From Effrenium voratum (Eukaryota; Sar; Dinophyceae; Suessiales; Symbiodiniaceae), in the NCBI GenBank assembly GCA_963377175.1, contig CAUJNA010003815.1, positions 62,001 to 126,000 of the forward strand: DNA of 64,000 nt. The letters are read 5' to 3'. The notes beneath the pieces are model-generated. The model saw nothing but the letters and a program-made list of their open reading frames with translations. It ran no database searches and was not told the origin of the DNA. Positions 1-8,761 of the stretch are shown here, piece after piece; positions within the stretch are counted from its first letter, which is position 1, and each line of letters starts with the position of its first letter. The translations under genes were made by a program, and so were the position numbers.

Positions 1-10
1 CACCTGCCCC

Positions 11-42
11 AAAATGGTACCATTGGTTTTGACCCACAGCCA
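11..42 (+). repeat. 3' part of a dispersed introner-like repeat
   Basis: The end motif 'ttttgacccacagcc' is shared with many copies elsewhere in the window. It is the right inverted end of families A and B. The left part is outside the window or diverged. Confidence 0.5.
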
Positions 43-54
43 TTTCAATTTTAA

Positions 55-145
55 AGAGAGTGACCTCTGGAACGGCCGAACGCTTGTTCCGCTTGTTCAG
101 GGCTCCACGCTGCAGAAGCGGTTTCAAGACATCGCCGAGAACCAG
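55..145 (+). CDS. Candidate exon between two introner-like repeats, function unknown
   Basis: The reading frame ESDLWNGRTLVPLVQG... ending DIAENQ is open and looks protein-like. It lies between the end of one dispersed repeat (position 42) and the start of the next (181). A possible acceptor AG precedes it, and a GC-type donor (cag/gcgacg) would follow at 146. I do not recognise a family. Start, ends and phase are inferred from the spacing of the repeats, so this is a candidate only. Confidence 0.25.
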
Positions 146-180
146 GCGACGGGCGGCAAGCCAAGCTCCTTCTGGCCAAA

Positions 181-270
181 TGGGTCAAAATTACACCACC
201 AGGCGTGCCGCAGGTTTAGTCCTTGCTTCCATTTACCAGGGTTCCATTTTGGGTACTTATTGATCCACCG
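181..270 (+). repeat. Dispersed repeat family A (introner-like)
   Basis: Starts 'tgggtcaaaatta', has the core 'tccatttaccagggttcc' and ends near 'ttttgggtacttattgatc'. The left end is the reverse complement of the usual right end, which is diverged here. Confidence 0.6.
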
Positions 271-326
271 CCAAATCTGTTGATTGTTTCTTGAGATGCC
301 GTGATACTGTGGATGGCTCCGAGATG

Positions 327-379
327 TCCATGTCGCACCACCTAAAAGAAACCCGGGTTTCGAAGTGGTGCGACATGGA
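327..379. repeat. Perfect 15-bp inverted repeat
   Basis: 'tccatgtcgcaccac' at 327-341 is matched exactly by its reverse complement at 365-379, with a 23-base spacer that contains the palindrome acccgggt. It could form a strong hairpin. No gene context is recognised. Confidence 0.7.
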
Positions 380-597
380 TCTGGTCCATCAGTAAGTTGG
401 AAGGCGGAGCCCATCGGAGAGCTGGAGGCGGCCGAAATCGGGTGTGCTCTGCTGACCGGCGGCTTGGCTGCAGCTTGGCCGAGGATCACTCAAGTTGGGG
501 GTGCCGTGCCCGAGGCATGGATGCGTGCCACCAGCACCAGGCAAGACGCAGGATGCTGGCCAAGTGACATCTTGTGCGAAGCACAACATTTGGGGGC

Positions 598-675
598 CAA
601 AATGAAACCAGGATATGGAGAAAAGGGTTTCAATCCATGTTTCCATTTGCCAGGGGTCCATTTTACACACCCATG
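598..675 (+). repeat. Dispersed repeat family A, diverged copy
   Basis: Carries the core 'tccatgtttccatttgcc' followed by 'aggggtccatttt'. The right inverted end is degenerate (acacaccc). Confidence 0.5.
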
Positions 676-689
676 TGGCGTTCTTTAGG

Positions 690-935
690 GTGTCTTTCCG
701 GAAGCTTGCCGATCAGTTCATTAGTGATAGCGACTGCCAGGTGTTCAACCTCAACTTGTGCCCTGAAAACGTCTGGGCCGAGCGCACAGTCGAAGTTGCG
801 CTTCCTCGTTCCAACGGCATGGCATGTCCTAAGGTCGCCCCTGAGTTTGATGGGTCTCGCATACGAATACTGGCCCTTGCCTTGGTGGCGCTTGCGGCTT
901 GCGGGCGTGTTCTCAGCTGCCAGATATCACATTAG
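690..935 (+). CDS. Candidate exon, function unknown
   Basis: An open frame after the family A repeat reads VSFRKLADQFISDSDCQVF... and runs to a hydrophobic stretch, ILALALVALAACG, near 880-905. A TTTAG acceptor-like site precedes it. No family is recognised and no donor is obvious. The alternative is chance reading through intron or intergenic DNA. Confidence 0.2.
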   Translation: MSFRKLADQFISDSDCQVFNLNLCPENVWAERTVEVALPRSNGMACPKVAPEFDGSRIRILALALVALAACGRVLSCQISH

Positions 936-1004
936 ACGGGTGATGAAATCGCTTTGTGGCTTTCAGATGTTTTCAAAGCAGACACATGGCCGTGGGTCAA
1001 CACC

Positions 1005-1113
1005 AATGGGATCCCATTTTGGGGCAGGTGCACCACCCATTTCAGACTGTTTTAGTGGGGATTGAATCGGATGTTCACTGGGGGTACGATTTGGGTTTTG
1101 ACCCATAGCCACA
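1005..1113 (+). repeat. Dispersed repeat family B
   Basis: Contains 'cccattttggggcaggtg', 'gttttagtggggattg', 'gatgttcactgggggtacg' and ends 'ttttgacccatagcca'. A near-identical arrangement occurs at 52008-52112 and related ones at 11588, 13741 and 18154. Confidence 0.65.
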
Positions 1114-1950
1114 TGGCCCGCAGGACTGGAGCAATGCTGAAATCGGGGCTGCCAGCTTGGAGAATCCGCAGCGATGGGCCTAGCTTGGCAGAATCAACTG
1201 CGCGGCTGGTGGAAGCGGAGAAGCGCAGCTGCGAGGTTCTACTCCTTCGCCGACATGAAGAAGCGAGGAGCATTTCGAGGCCGTGGCCACGACGCATGCA
1301 TTGCCCGCAGAAAGGAAAGCTCACGCGATGGAAACTTTGCAGGTGATGGGCAACCATTATTTTTGACATGCGGCAGCAACACTGAGGCACGTACGGTGCG
1401 CAAGCTTTGTTTCTTGGACTGAGCGTTTCATTCCTTGAGCTGCTTGCAGTGTGTTCTCCACGTGTTGCATCCGCTTTCCAGTGCAGGTGCAGCCTTCGGA
1501 TATTTGGCTTTGTGCAAGGAAGCGTGAGAGCTTTGACCTTGAGGAGTGGTTTTGATTGCGGCCGCGTGACGCTGCGAGCCCAGGCACATCCAGAGCATCC
1601 TCACTCAGCGCCATGTCAAAGTTGGCCATCTACGGCCAGCTCCTCATTTTTTTTTAAATTAATAGTCTCCTTTTGCCCGGAGAAAAGCCAAAAAACCTTT
1701 TCGTGTTGCTCAGGGCATGGCTGCCTCTACTACATGCCCCAGCCTGAGAGACCCATGGGTCCCGCGAGCATTCCGGACCCGAGCGACGAGCCAGCCAGAG
1801 GTCCATGGAGCAGCTCTATGGTGCCATCAGGTTCTTGAGCCGAGTTGCTGCGGACTCCCCGCGTCCTTTTTGCTCCATGGGGATGTGGCCTATCTGACAT
1901 TTTTGTTGTTCACATTTCCGGCAGGCTGAGATTGAGACATTGTGATCTAC
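1114..1950. other. No gene recognised
   Basis: Several short open frames overlap on both strands and none resembles a known family. No RNA gene or array is seen. Confidence 0.4.
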
Positions 1951-1976
1951 ATATATATATATATATATATATATAT
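1951..1976. repeat. (TA)n run, left flank of the retroelement
   Basis: A pure TA dinucleotide run directly abuts the A1 repeat. The right flank after B2 (tatgtatattg) is also TA-rich, so the element seems to sit in a TA-rich target. Confidence 0.9.
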
Positions 1977-2085
1977 GCCATGTTTAGAGCTTGGCAGGCA
2001 TTGGGTGAACATGTATCATCAATTGTTATGGGTCTGCCATTTTGGCTCAAGACTGAGCCAAATTGGCAGACACCTTTTTGGTTTC
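1974..2085 (+). repeat. Terminal repeat A1 of the retroelement
   Basis: 112 bp, identical to 10887-10998 except c at 2046 versus a at 10959. It begins 'tatgccatgtttagagc' and ends 'acacctttttggtttc', after which the two copies diverge completely. It contains the spliced-leader match and a hairpin. Confidence 0.92.
2035..2068 (+). promoter_or_regulatory. Hairpin containing a dinoflagellate spliced-leader match
   Basis: Positions 2036-2051 read gccattttggctcaag, identical to the last 16 bases of the dinoflagellate spliced leader (known to end CCATTTTGGCTCAAG). Arms 2035-2049 and 2054-2068 pair over 15 bp with one mismatch around the loop agac. Inference: a relic of a trans-spliced transcript captured by reverse transcription, or a functional signal in the leader. 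The A2 copy (10948-10981) has a substitution inside the match. Confidence 0.7.
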
Positions 2086-2117
2086 GGTCATATTGTTGAC
2101 TGGAGTGGGACTCCGGC

Positions 2118-2729
2118 ATGTCTGGCGCCGATGCAGGCCTTTTGGTGGCCCATTGTCAGGCGCGGATGTTGCACCCGGCGGCCCTCATGGACTTCGAATC
2201 CTACGTGCAAGGACTGCTGGCCCGTGGGGAACGGGACCAGGCCGTTCGGCTGTGGAGGGCTGTTGTGGTGGTGGTGCACCTCCCCCCAACCGAGGCCTCT
2301 GAATTTCGCATTCATTCCCTGGGATCGTTGCGGGAGGTTCCCTGCATGGTGGAAGGGTGTGCTAGGTGCATGGGGGGTTCCAGTTCCCGTGGCTTGGGAC
2401 ATGGACCAAACGCGCAGTCCTGGTTCAAGCGGAGGTTGGCCCGGAGGCAGCTTGGGACCTTTACTATGCGGGCCGGGACTACTTGGATGAGGATCCGGGT
2501 CTCTTGGCGAGAGCCGGCATATGAGCCGATCCCCTCCGGCGACTGGGAGAGTCGCGATGGGGCCACTGCTTGGGCCGGGAAGGCTCTGTGGCTGGCTGGT
2601 TTTGCGGCGGGAGAGCGTGTGTTTCCCCCCCCTTGCATGCGGTGTGGTGCCCTCACACGGAACGTCATCCGGGACAGGCCGATCTGCGAGGAATGCCTCA
2701 GCCATTTGGTCTCTCTGGGGGATCCTTAG
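2118..2729 (+). CDS. Retroelement ORF with a CxxC...CxxC zinc-binding end
   Basis: Reads from ATG 2118, 32 bp inside A1, for 203 codons. The C-terminal part carries CMRCG followed after about 12 residues by CEECL, a zinc-ribbon-like pair of CxxC motifs at roughly residues 178-197. The stop is followed by an ATG at 2734, so this could be a separate small protein, or the N-terminus of the recombinase polyprotein cut by a stop. No closer family is recognised. The codon usage is GC-rich, like the following ORFs. Confidence 0.5.
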   Translation: MSGADAGLLVAHCQARMLHPAALMDFESYVQGLLARGERDQAVRLWRAVVVVVHLPPTEASEFRIHSLGSLREVPCMVEGCARCMGGSSSRGLGHGPNAQSWFKRRLARRQLGTFTMRAGTTWMRIRVSWREPAYEPIPSGDWESRDGATAWAGKALWLAGFAAGERVFPPPCMRCGALTRNVIRDRPICEECLSHLVSLGDP

Positions 2730-2733
2730 CGCC

Positions 2734-3357
2734 ATGGCAGCTGTACCGACCGGGATCTACGCTCGCCTGGCGGGGGACGCCGGGGGGCAGTGGGACCCGG
2801 AGTCGGCTTTGGGCGCGGTGGGCGCCCAGCACACCGCCAGGTGGAGGCGCGAGTACGGGCTGCAGAATGATGCGGACTTTGCGTTCGCCTTCCGCTCGTT
2901 TGAGGAGGCGCTGACTACTGGCGGCAGGGACCTGGCCAACTCGTGGGTGCGGGTGCGTAGCGCCCAGGAGTCCGAGCTGCTGCCGGCTGCGGCTGATGTG
3001 GTGGAGGGTGAGAGCCGGGGGTCGGCTGTTCACCTTCCTTTTCGGCCTCTGGCCCCTCGGCCTTCGAGGGCTCCGGCGGTACGCCTTCGTGCAGTTCAAG
3101 ACGAACCGGAGGCGATCACGATGCAGGTCCAGCGGCTCGGCGAGGCACTGCAGGACATGGGGGCGATGAAGCCGACAGGAGTCCTGACGGAGCAGCTGCG
3201 GCGCGAGTGGAAAGGATCCTGTACTCGTTTGGCGCAGCGGTTGGTGACGGAGGCGGAAAGGGCCACGGTGTTGAATGCCTTGCGCACATGGGGTGAGGTG
3301 ATCACCCTTCATGCAGGCGCGTTCTCGCCCGCTGCCGCCGGAGGTGGTCGACCTTGA
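2734..3357 (+). CDS. N-terminal part of the tyrosine recombinase (core-binding region)
   Basis: From ATG 2734 the frame encodes about 207 residues. The end (RLAQRLVTEAERATVLNALR, then TWGE) resembles the helical SAM-like core-binding region of tyrosine recombinases. The natural continuation (VVDLDVFLHEG..., SLRWLTKQA) is in the +1 frame that opens at 3311, so a one-base frame change near 3325-3340 separates the two halves. It could be an indel, a sequencing error or recoding. The two frames overlap by 47 bp. Confidence 0.55.
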   Translation: MAAVPTGIYARLAGDAGGQWDPESALGAVGAQHTARWRREYGLQNDADFAFAFRSFEEALTTGGRDLANSWVRVRSAQESELLPAAADVVEGESRGSAVHLPFRPLAPRPSRAPAVRLRAVQDEPEAITMQVQRLGEALQDMGAMKPTGVLTEQLRREWKGSCTRLAQRLVTEAERATVLNALRTWGEVITLHAGAFSPAAAGGGRP

Positions 3358-5485
3358 TGTTTTCCTCCACGAAGGAACAGCTGCCCCGGCCCGTGCTACC
3401 CAATCACTGCGCTGGCTCACCAAGCAGGCGAGGGTGGATCTGGGTTTGAGCATGCTCACGCCGCCTGCGGGACAGGCGCGCCGGGCAGGGCCCAGGAAAC
3501 AGGCAGCCGTGGTGGAACCGGTGATGCTGCTGAAGATGGAGCAGCGGATGGAGGAGCTCTACACGCAGGGCGATGATCGCTGGCAAGCGTTGCTGGCGGC
3601 ATGGATGCTCTATGGAGGAGTTCTACGCCACAAGCACCTCACTCGGGCGGAGGTGCGGAAGGTAACCATGTCGACGGTCCATGCGCACTGCATCAAAGGG
3701 AAGCAGCGGCGCCTTCGCAAGGGCTTCGACTTCTGCGTGCCCGGACAGCTGTCAACCGGGTGGGACTGGTCGGCGGCCTGGCTCCATGACTTTGCCCTGG
3801 TGCCGGAGAAGCAGAAGGCAGGCTGCGGGCTGGCGTTCCGTCGGGAGGGGATCCCGTGGTCGCTATCCGATGTTTACCGGATGGTCCGGCATGAGTTTGC
3901 GGACTTGGTGGAGAACCCGGCGATGGTGTCGTCGTACTCGTTCAGGCGGGTTGGTACCACGGTGGGCCAACTGGTGGGGTTCAGCGCCCTCGACATGGCG
4001 GCACTGGGCGACTGGCAGGCCAAAGGCGACGTCCCAGAGGATGCTCGCATGCCATTGCACTACAGCGGGGCCAAGTACGCGGCGTCCTTGTTGGCCAAGC
4101 ACAGGATGGTGGGAGCGGTTGCGGCTCTGACCCACCACGAGTCCTGGGAGTTGGTTCCGCCGGCGGAGGTCCAGGAGGCGGCCCAGGCTGGCCAGGCGGC
4201 GTCAGCCCAAGCCAAGGCGCGGGACGCCCAGGTGGTGTGGGCGGCCCCCCCACGCCCCAAGGAGCTTCAGAAGCGCTTCGCCCTGACTCAGAAGCTCAAG
4301 CGGATCGCCAAAGCCAAGGCAGAGGCAGCGAAGCCAGCTACCACGATGCCGGCCTCGCTCAACGGCCGGCGCCTGACCGCAGTGATGCGTGATGGCAAGA
4401 GGCTATGCCCGGCGTTCCAATCGGGGCAATGCCCCGGGGAGCGAGTGTGCGGGTTTGCACACCTTTGCGCATGTGTCCGCTTGACGGGGAGAGCCTGCGG
4501 AGGGAAGCATGCAGCGGGCGTGTGCCGGGTGACGAAGGTGGTCATGGTGGAGGACCCGGAGGCGTCCATCCCGGCCCGGCCGTCAGGGGCCGCGAGCAGT
4601 GGCTCGGCTAGTGCCGAGGCGATGATGCTGTCGCCCAAGATCAAGGCGGTGCCCCAGAAGCGGCCGCCAGAGCCGAGCGGCCCTGGTGAGAAGCGGAGGA
4701 GGCGTGACGCCTGGCCCGAGGGTGACTCGGAAGCCCCGTCACAGCCTTCGCGTCCGGCGGCTGTGCTCCCTGTGGCCCAGGGGGACCAGCTGTTTGATGC
4801 CCTTGCGGAGGAGCGCGCTGCGCAGGTGGCGACGTGCATTTACCAGAATGCGAAGGGTGGCCGTTTGTGGTTGTCCGGACTCCCGAAGCAGGTGGAGGCG
4901 CCCAACTTCCCGCCCGTGACTCTGCAGATCATTTGCCTCCCGAGCAGCCCGGAGAGCTGGGGGGGTGTGACATTGCCGGGGGCGTTCCCGGTGCACATGC
5001 CCATCACGAAGCCACGGGACCGCACGGAGGGCTGGAAGAACATGTGGGCTGTGCTGCAGCAGACGTTGGCGGCTGGTGAGCAGGCGCTCGTGCACTGCAT
5101 GGCGGGCCGGCACCGGGCCGCGGCAATGGGCATCCTGGCCCGTGCAGTCTTGACCCGGGAGACCATCTCGGAGTCGGAGGCGTGGATTCGGGCCCGCAGA
5201 AACATCGAGTACAGCAAGATCGCCCGCGACAAGGACACCGGGATGTGGGTGGAGCGAATGCGGCAGGAAACGAGGGTGGGACCCTCGTGGCCTTTGCCAG
5301 TGGGCTACGTGACCACGGTGCGCTCGAACATCCACCTGCGCATGATGAACGATGCGCCGCTGTGCAGCCACAAGCAGGCGCGCGCTGGTGCTGGGCGCTT
5401 GAGGGAGGAGGCGTCAGCGTGGGGGCGGACTTTGTGCCACCTTTGCCAGGGGCGAGCTCCAGCTGGGTGGCGGCGCAGTGAGTAG
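3311..5485 (+). CDS. Tyrosine recombinase with CCCH finger and HCx5R phosphatase-like domain
   Basis: 724 codons. Residues about 10-45 finish the core-binding domain. The catalytic region follows: R106 in YGGVLRHKHL (box I), YSFRR at 209-213 (box II, with Tyr in the usual His position of HxxR), GDW at 233-235, and candidate nucleophile tyrosines Y251 and Y256 in LHYSGAKY. Next is a CCCH zinc finger (C366, C374, C380, H384; spacing 7-5-3) and a further Cys/His-rich stretch. Residues about 500-640 resemble a dual-specificity phosphatase, with HCMAGRHRA giving the Cx5R loop (C596, R602). The end has LCHLCQG. In known DIRS-order elements the recombinase excises and integrates circular DNA. The role of the phosphatase-like part is unknown. 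The beginning of the protein lies in another frame. Confidence 0.75.
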   Translation: MQARSRPLPPEVVDLDVFLHEGTAAPARATQSLRWLTKQARVDLGLSMLTPPAGQARRAGPRKQAAVVEPVMLLKMEQRMEELYTQGDDRWQALLAAWMLYGGVLRHKHLTRAEVRKVTMSTVHAHCIKGKQRRLRKGFDFCVPGQLSTGWDWSAAWLHDFALVPEKQKAGCGLAFRREGIPWSLSDVYRMVRHEFADLVENPAMVSSYSFRRVGTTVGQLVGFSALDMAALGDWQAKGDVPEDARMPLHYSGAKYAASLLAKHRMVGAVAALTHHESWELVPPAEVQEAAQAGQAASAQAKARDAQVVWAAPPRPKELQKRFALTQKLKRIAKAKAEAAKPATTMPASLNGRRLTAVMRDGKRLCPAFQSGQCPGERVCGFAHLCACVRLTGRACGGKHAAGVCRVTKVVMVEDPEASIPARPSGAASSGSASAEAMMLSPKIKAVPQKRPPEPSGPGEKRRRRDAWPEGDSEAPSQPSRPAAVLPVAQGDQLFDALAEERAAQVATCIYQNAKGGRLWLSGLPKQVEAPNFPPVTLQIICLPSSPESWGGVTLPGAFPVHMPITKPRDRTEGWKNMWAVLQQTLAAGEQALVHCMAGRHRAAAMGILARAVLTRETISESEAWIRARRNIEYSKIARDKDTGMWVERMRQETRVGPSWPLPVGYVTTVRSNIHLRMMNDAPLCSHKQARAGAGRLREEASAWGRTLCHLCQGRAPAGWRRSE

Positions 5486-5899
5486 ACCATGGCTGATGTT
5501 TTGCGGTTTTGCCTTGTAGCGCCCCGGCGCATCCAAATAAGCTTGGGTCCCCATTTTGCACGGGCCTCAGCCTGTGCCGACGGGCCCGACTCTGCTGAGA
5601 GTGAGAAGAAAGTCGATGTGAGGACGAACTGTTTAAACCCCAGAACCTCTGAGGCCCCCCCCCAAGGGGTGTGAAGTTTGGCTGGGACCTTAGGTTTTGG
5701 GGAGGAGTGGAAGGGCGAGTGACGGTCCCCCGCAAGTGATGCTCCACGGCTTGACTCCACTGCACCTGCACTGTCATGGGGGTTTCCGTGGGAGACAGGG
5801 AGGGGAGTCGGTCATGGGACGGGGTCTGCCTCGGCCCATTTCGTCTTGCAGGACTAGATCCGGCGTTGACAGCCAGGCCGGGGAGTGACCCCGGCGGCA
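5486..5899 (+). other. Non-coding spacer inside the retroelement
   Basis: About 0.4 kb between the stop of the recombinase ORF and the first ATG of the Gag-like ORF. No long frame fits. It may carry an internal promoter or leader for the second transcription unit, but no motif is recognised. Confidence 0.4.
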
Positions 5900-7153
5900 A
5901 TGGCAAGTTTGGGGTTGGTGCCTCCACCTGGGAAGACCATTGGGGAAACCCTTGGGGCCCTGGCAGTCAACTTCGATTTGGAGCAATCGGTCGTCCAAGC
6001 CCTCCTCAAACACAAGATTGCCAACCTGGAAGAATTTCGGTTTTTCTTCGACTCGGAGGCACAGGTTGAAACCTTCCTGGGCAAACTGAATCTGGGAGAG
6101 GATCGAATGATCCAGGTGGCTCGTTTGAGGCGGGCCTGGTCCGCGGTTTCACTGTATTTCAAGCAGTGTGACACCGACCGTTCCAAAGTGAGTGCCACTG
6201 ACCTCGATTCACTGCTGGGAGACAGCGAGCTTCGGGATGTCAAGGTGGCCTTTTGGACCAGGTACCGAGTCCGGCTGCCCCCGGAATTGTACCCGTCGGA
6301 TGCCACCGTTTCCCGAGTGAGTCGAGAGATGTCCAAGAGGCTGTTGTGCGTTTTCGATGTGTGGAAGGTTCGGTCATTGCAATTCCAGCTCACGTCATCC
6401 AGCAAGAAGAGGAAGCTGGCGGACACCTTGTTCGTCGAAGAGGACGCGGACGAGGACACTGTGGCCAGAGATTGGGAGGGCTATCTGGACAAGCTCTACA
6501 CGTTGCTGGTGGCCTACGCCCTGGCTGGCACGGGCCGAGTGTCAGGTGCTCCGGAGGCGGCTAGGGAGGCCGTCCTGGGGGCCGACAGCACGAGCTTCGT
6601 CCAGGTCCCGCTCGATGTCCTCTTGGCCTACTACTACCGGGCCAGACGGGTGCTCCAGTCGCTCCCGCACCACAAGCGGCTGGGATGGCTGCAGGCTCAG
6701 GACCTGGCCGAACGGACTGAGTGGGTGACCAAGTTCCGCGAGAGCACCAAGACGCTGGGCAAGGTGGTCATGGAGGTGTTTGAGGCCCGGGACCCGCACT
6801 GGGTGGTGCGTGCCGGCGAGGGGAGCGCCGCGCCGGCCACTCCGGCTGTGGGCAAAGTGGCTACCAGCACCCCGAGTACGTCCCTCTTCCAGCTGGGTAA
6901 GCCGATTGGCGGTCGGGCGGTGGCTAAGGTGCTGAAGGATGGAGTCACCCTGTGCCAGGCATTCCAACATGGCAATTGCAAGGCGACCAAGTGTCAGCAG
7001 GGGGCTCACCGCTGCGGCCTTGTGACCAGGGGGGAGCGCGTCTGTGGGGCAGCAACCACACAGCGTCCTGTCACGCTGGGAAGAAGGGGAAAGGCTCCTG
7101 ATGGGGCCCGGAGGATGATGTGGCGGCTGCATCCTCTGGGTCCGCTGCGGTAG
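5900..7153 (+). CDS. Gag-like protein with a C-terminal CCCH-type finger
   Basis: From ATG 5900 (the frame is open from 5885) it gives 417 residues. The first 330 residues are mostly charged and helical (for example VVQALLKHKIANLEEF, ARLRRAWSAVSLYF) without a recognised enzyme motif. A Cys/His cluster follows at C352, C360, C365, H370, C372, resembling the CCCH finger in the upstream recombinase protein. The shared finger suggests the two proteins bind the same nucleic acid, or arose by duplication. After the finger the frame becomes low quality. The likely original continuation is found in the other two frames between 7050 and 7280, so this end is probably frameshifted. Gag role inferred from size, position before RT and the finger. 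Confidence 0.55.
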   Translation: MASLGLVPPPGKTIGETLGALAVNFDLEQSVVQALLKHKIANLEEFRFFFDSEAQVETFLGKLNLGEDRMIQVARLRRAWSAVSLYFKQCDTDRSKVSATDLDSLLGDSELRDVKVAFWTRYRVRLPPELYPSDATVSRVSREMSKRLLCVFDVWKVRSLQFQLTSSSKKRKLADTLFVEEDADEDTVARDWEGYLDKLYTLLVAYALAGTGRVSGAPEAAREAVLGADSTSFVQVPLDVLLAYYYRARRVLQSLPHHKRLGWLQAQDLAERTEWVTKFRESTKTLGKVVMEVFEARDPHWVVRAGEGSAAPATPAVGKVATSTPSTSLFQLGKPIGGRAVAKVLKDGVTLCQAFQHGNCKATKCQQGAHRCGLVTRGERVCGAATTQRPVTLGRRGKAPDGARRMMWRLHPLGPLR

Positions 7154-7427
7154 CGCTGCCTGGTGGCGAGCCACCTTTGATGGCTGACCTCATGTGTGGG
7201 CCGAACCTCCCGTTGACTGGCGCACCGTCTCCGTGGACTGGCTCCTTGACCCCGCCCATGACCTGTCTAACCCCCTGAGGCAAAAGTCGTTGGCAGGCCA
7301 GCTCGAGGAGACCGACTTCATTGCGGCCGCGATGGACTGCTCCACCAAGTCGCGGGCGAGGGAGACTCCGCGGAAGTTCAACGACGGGCGACCAGCACCC
7401 AGCCCCTCCGGTCAGCAGACCAGCCCC
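7100..7427 (+). pseudogene. Frameshifted linker of the Pol-like polyprotein
   Basis: One frame (about 7112-7268) reads EDDVAAASSGSAAVALPGGE and on to a stop. Another (7194-7420) reads WLLDPAHDL..., then AAMDCSTKSRARETPRKFND. The sequence LRSADQPLGLPGLSVKDQAR then continues in the frame of the next ORF. The order suggests one original reading frame broken by at least two indels, one of them near 7400. The DCSTKSRARE-like segment recurs in dinoflagellate retroelement polyproteins as I remember them; its function is uncertain. Confidence 0.45.
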
Positions 7428-8761
7428 TGGGGTTACCAGGGCTGTCAGTCAAGGACCAGGCTCGGGTGGACACAGACAACGCGGCATGCGGCTGGATGCT
7501 CACACAGCTCCAGAAGCACGCCGAAGGAGGGGGGGCCTCCGTGCGGGAGAACCCATGGAGGAGCTTGCACTGGTACCTCCCCCAGGAGCAGGCGATGATG
7601 GAGTCCGGACTGTGGAAGGACACGCAATATTCCGCATGCGTGTTTGCGGGGGCCCGGAGCAAACTCCAGTGCCTCCGACACAACGTCCAGGAGATCGAGG
7701 AGTGGCCGCCTTTGATGTGCCACCATACCCACCACCCCCGAGAGTGGGAACCACAGGAGAGTTCCGATGGCAGGTGGTACCCGTCCAAGGCCGAGGCGGA
7801 GTACACGGCAGCGCTGGCATTCAGCATCGCGGTGGCGGCTTCGTGGTGGGCGGCCCGGGTCGGCAAGGCACGCCTGACGGTCCCACGGATGCCAGCGATT
7901 GAGACGGTAGGTCGGTGGGAGCACTGGTTGGAGTTCGATGGACGGGCTCTACGCGAATGGGCCATGGCACCGATGGCGGTGAGCCTCGGGCTCAAGCCGC
8001 CCCCGCTGGCATCGGGTGCCACGTTGCCTCGGCGAGTGGTGATCCTTGAGGTGCTGTACGAAGATGGTACCCTACCCGGGGACGTGGTCTACGTTGGACG
8101 AGGGCATCACAGCCATCGAGTCCCTACGTCCGACTGGAGATGCCCGTGGGTGCCGGGACACGATTGCTCGTGGGACGAGTGGATCCCACGTTTCGTGCAG
8201 TATGTCCACCAGTCAGGCCTGAATGAGCGATTGCCAGAGCTGATGGGCAAGAGGCTGGCCTGTGATTGCAGCTTTGAGGAGGTGTGCGAGGCTGACATTT
8301 TGGCCGGCTTGGTTTTTGAGGAGTGTGTCCAGCAGTCGGCCGCACAGCCAGCACGACGGAAGAACCGACGAGTGCCGAGACGAGGAGTTCTGTTGGCATG
8401 GGGCGGTTTGCCAGGAGTGGATGCCAGAGCGGTGCCGTGGAGGCGTTGGACGCAAGAGGCAGTGGTGAACTGCTTCTTGGGTCTCTTTCCTGAGCCCTGG
8501 TTCACGGGCTTCCGCTTCCCCATGATTGAGGACCTCATCAACCAGTCTCCATTCATCGACTATGCGGAGTGGCGGAACGGGCAGCATCTGGATTGGGATG
8601 GTCCCCTGGGCCCTGCCACGGCCCCGGCGGGGGTCCGCATCCGGTCGCGCACAGCGGAGGGGCAGCAAGCGGGTGCGTTGAGCCACAAGGCAGCCTTGCC
8701 CCCGCTGCTCTCCGGTGTACCCAATCCGGACGACCACTTCGCTGCGGCCTTGGCTATGTAG
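7403..8761 (+). CDS. Retroelement protein with a DUF4326-like segment
   Basis: The frame is open well before the first ATG, so it is probably the continuation of a longer protein. The N-terminal part reads NPWRSLHWYLPQEQ..., SACVFAGARSKLQ and CHHTHHPREWEP, a Cys/His-rich block, then SKAEAEYTAALAFSIAVAAS. Nucleotides 8084-8330 (VVYVGRGHHSHRVP, then LMGKRLACDCSFEEVCEADI) resemble DUF4326, a family found with phage and other mobile DNA whose usual signature is a GKxLxCxC...C(H/E)xDxL motif. No catalytic role is established. It ends one base before the ATG of the RT region. Confidence 0.5.
   Translation, partial: PLRSADQPLGLPGLSVKDQARVDTDNAACGWMLTQLQKHAEGGGASVRENPWRSLHWYLPQEQAMMESGLWKDTQYSACVFAGARSKLQCLRHNVQEIEEWPPLMCHHTHHPREWEPQESSDGRWYPSKAEAEYTAALAFSIAVAASWWAARVGKARLTVPRMPAIETVGRWEHWLEFDGRALREWAMAPMAVSLGLKPPPLASGATLPRRVVILEVLYEDGTLPGDVVYVGRGHHSHRVPTSDWRCPWVPGHDCSWDEWIPRFVQYVHQSGLNERLPELMGKRLACDCSFEEVCEADILAGLVFEECVQQSAAQPARRKNRRVPRRGVLLAWGGLPGVDARAVPWRRWTQEAVVNCFLGLFPEPWFTGFRFPMIEDLINQSPFIDYAEWRNGQHLDWDGPLGPATAPAGVRIRSRTAEGQQAGALSHKAALPPLLSGVPNPDDHFAAALAM

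Noticed and set aside
5004..5927. Antisense gene over the recombinase 3' end
   Set aside because: The minus frame is Pro/Arg-rich in the way expected of the complement of GC-rich coding DNA; the plus frame carries real motifs.
7466..8761. C5 cytosine methyltransferase
   Set aside because: I looked for the PCQ and ENV catalytic motifs and did not find them; the Cys-rich block alone does not support the call.
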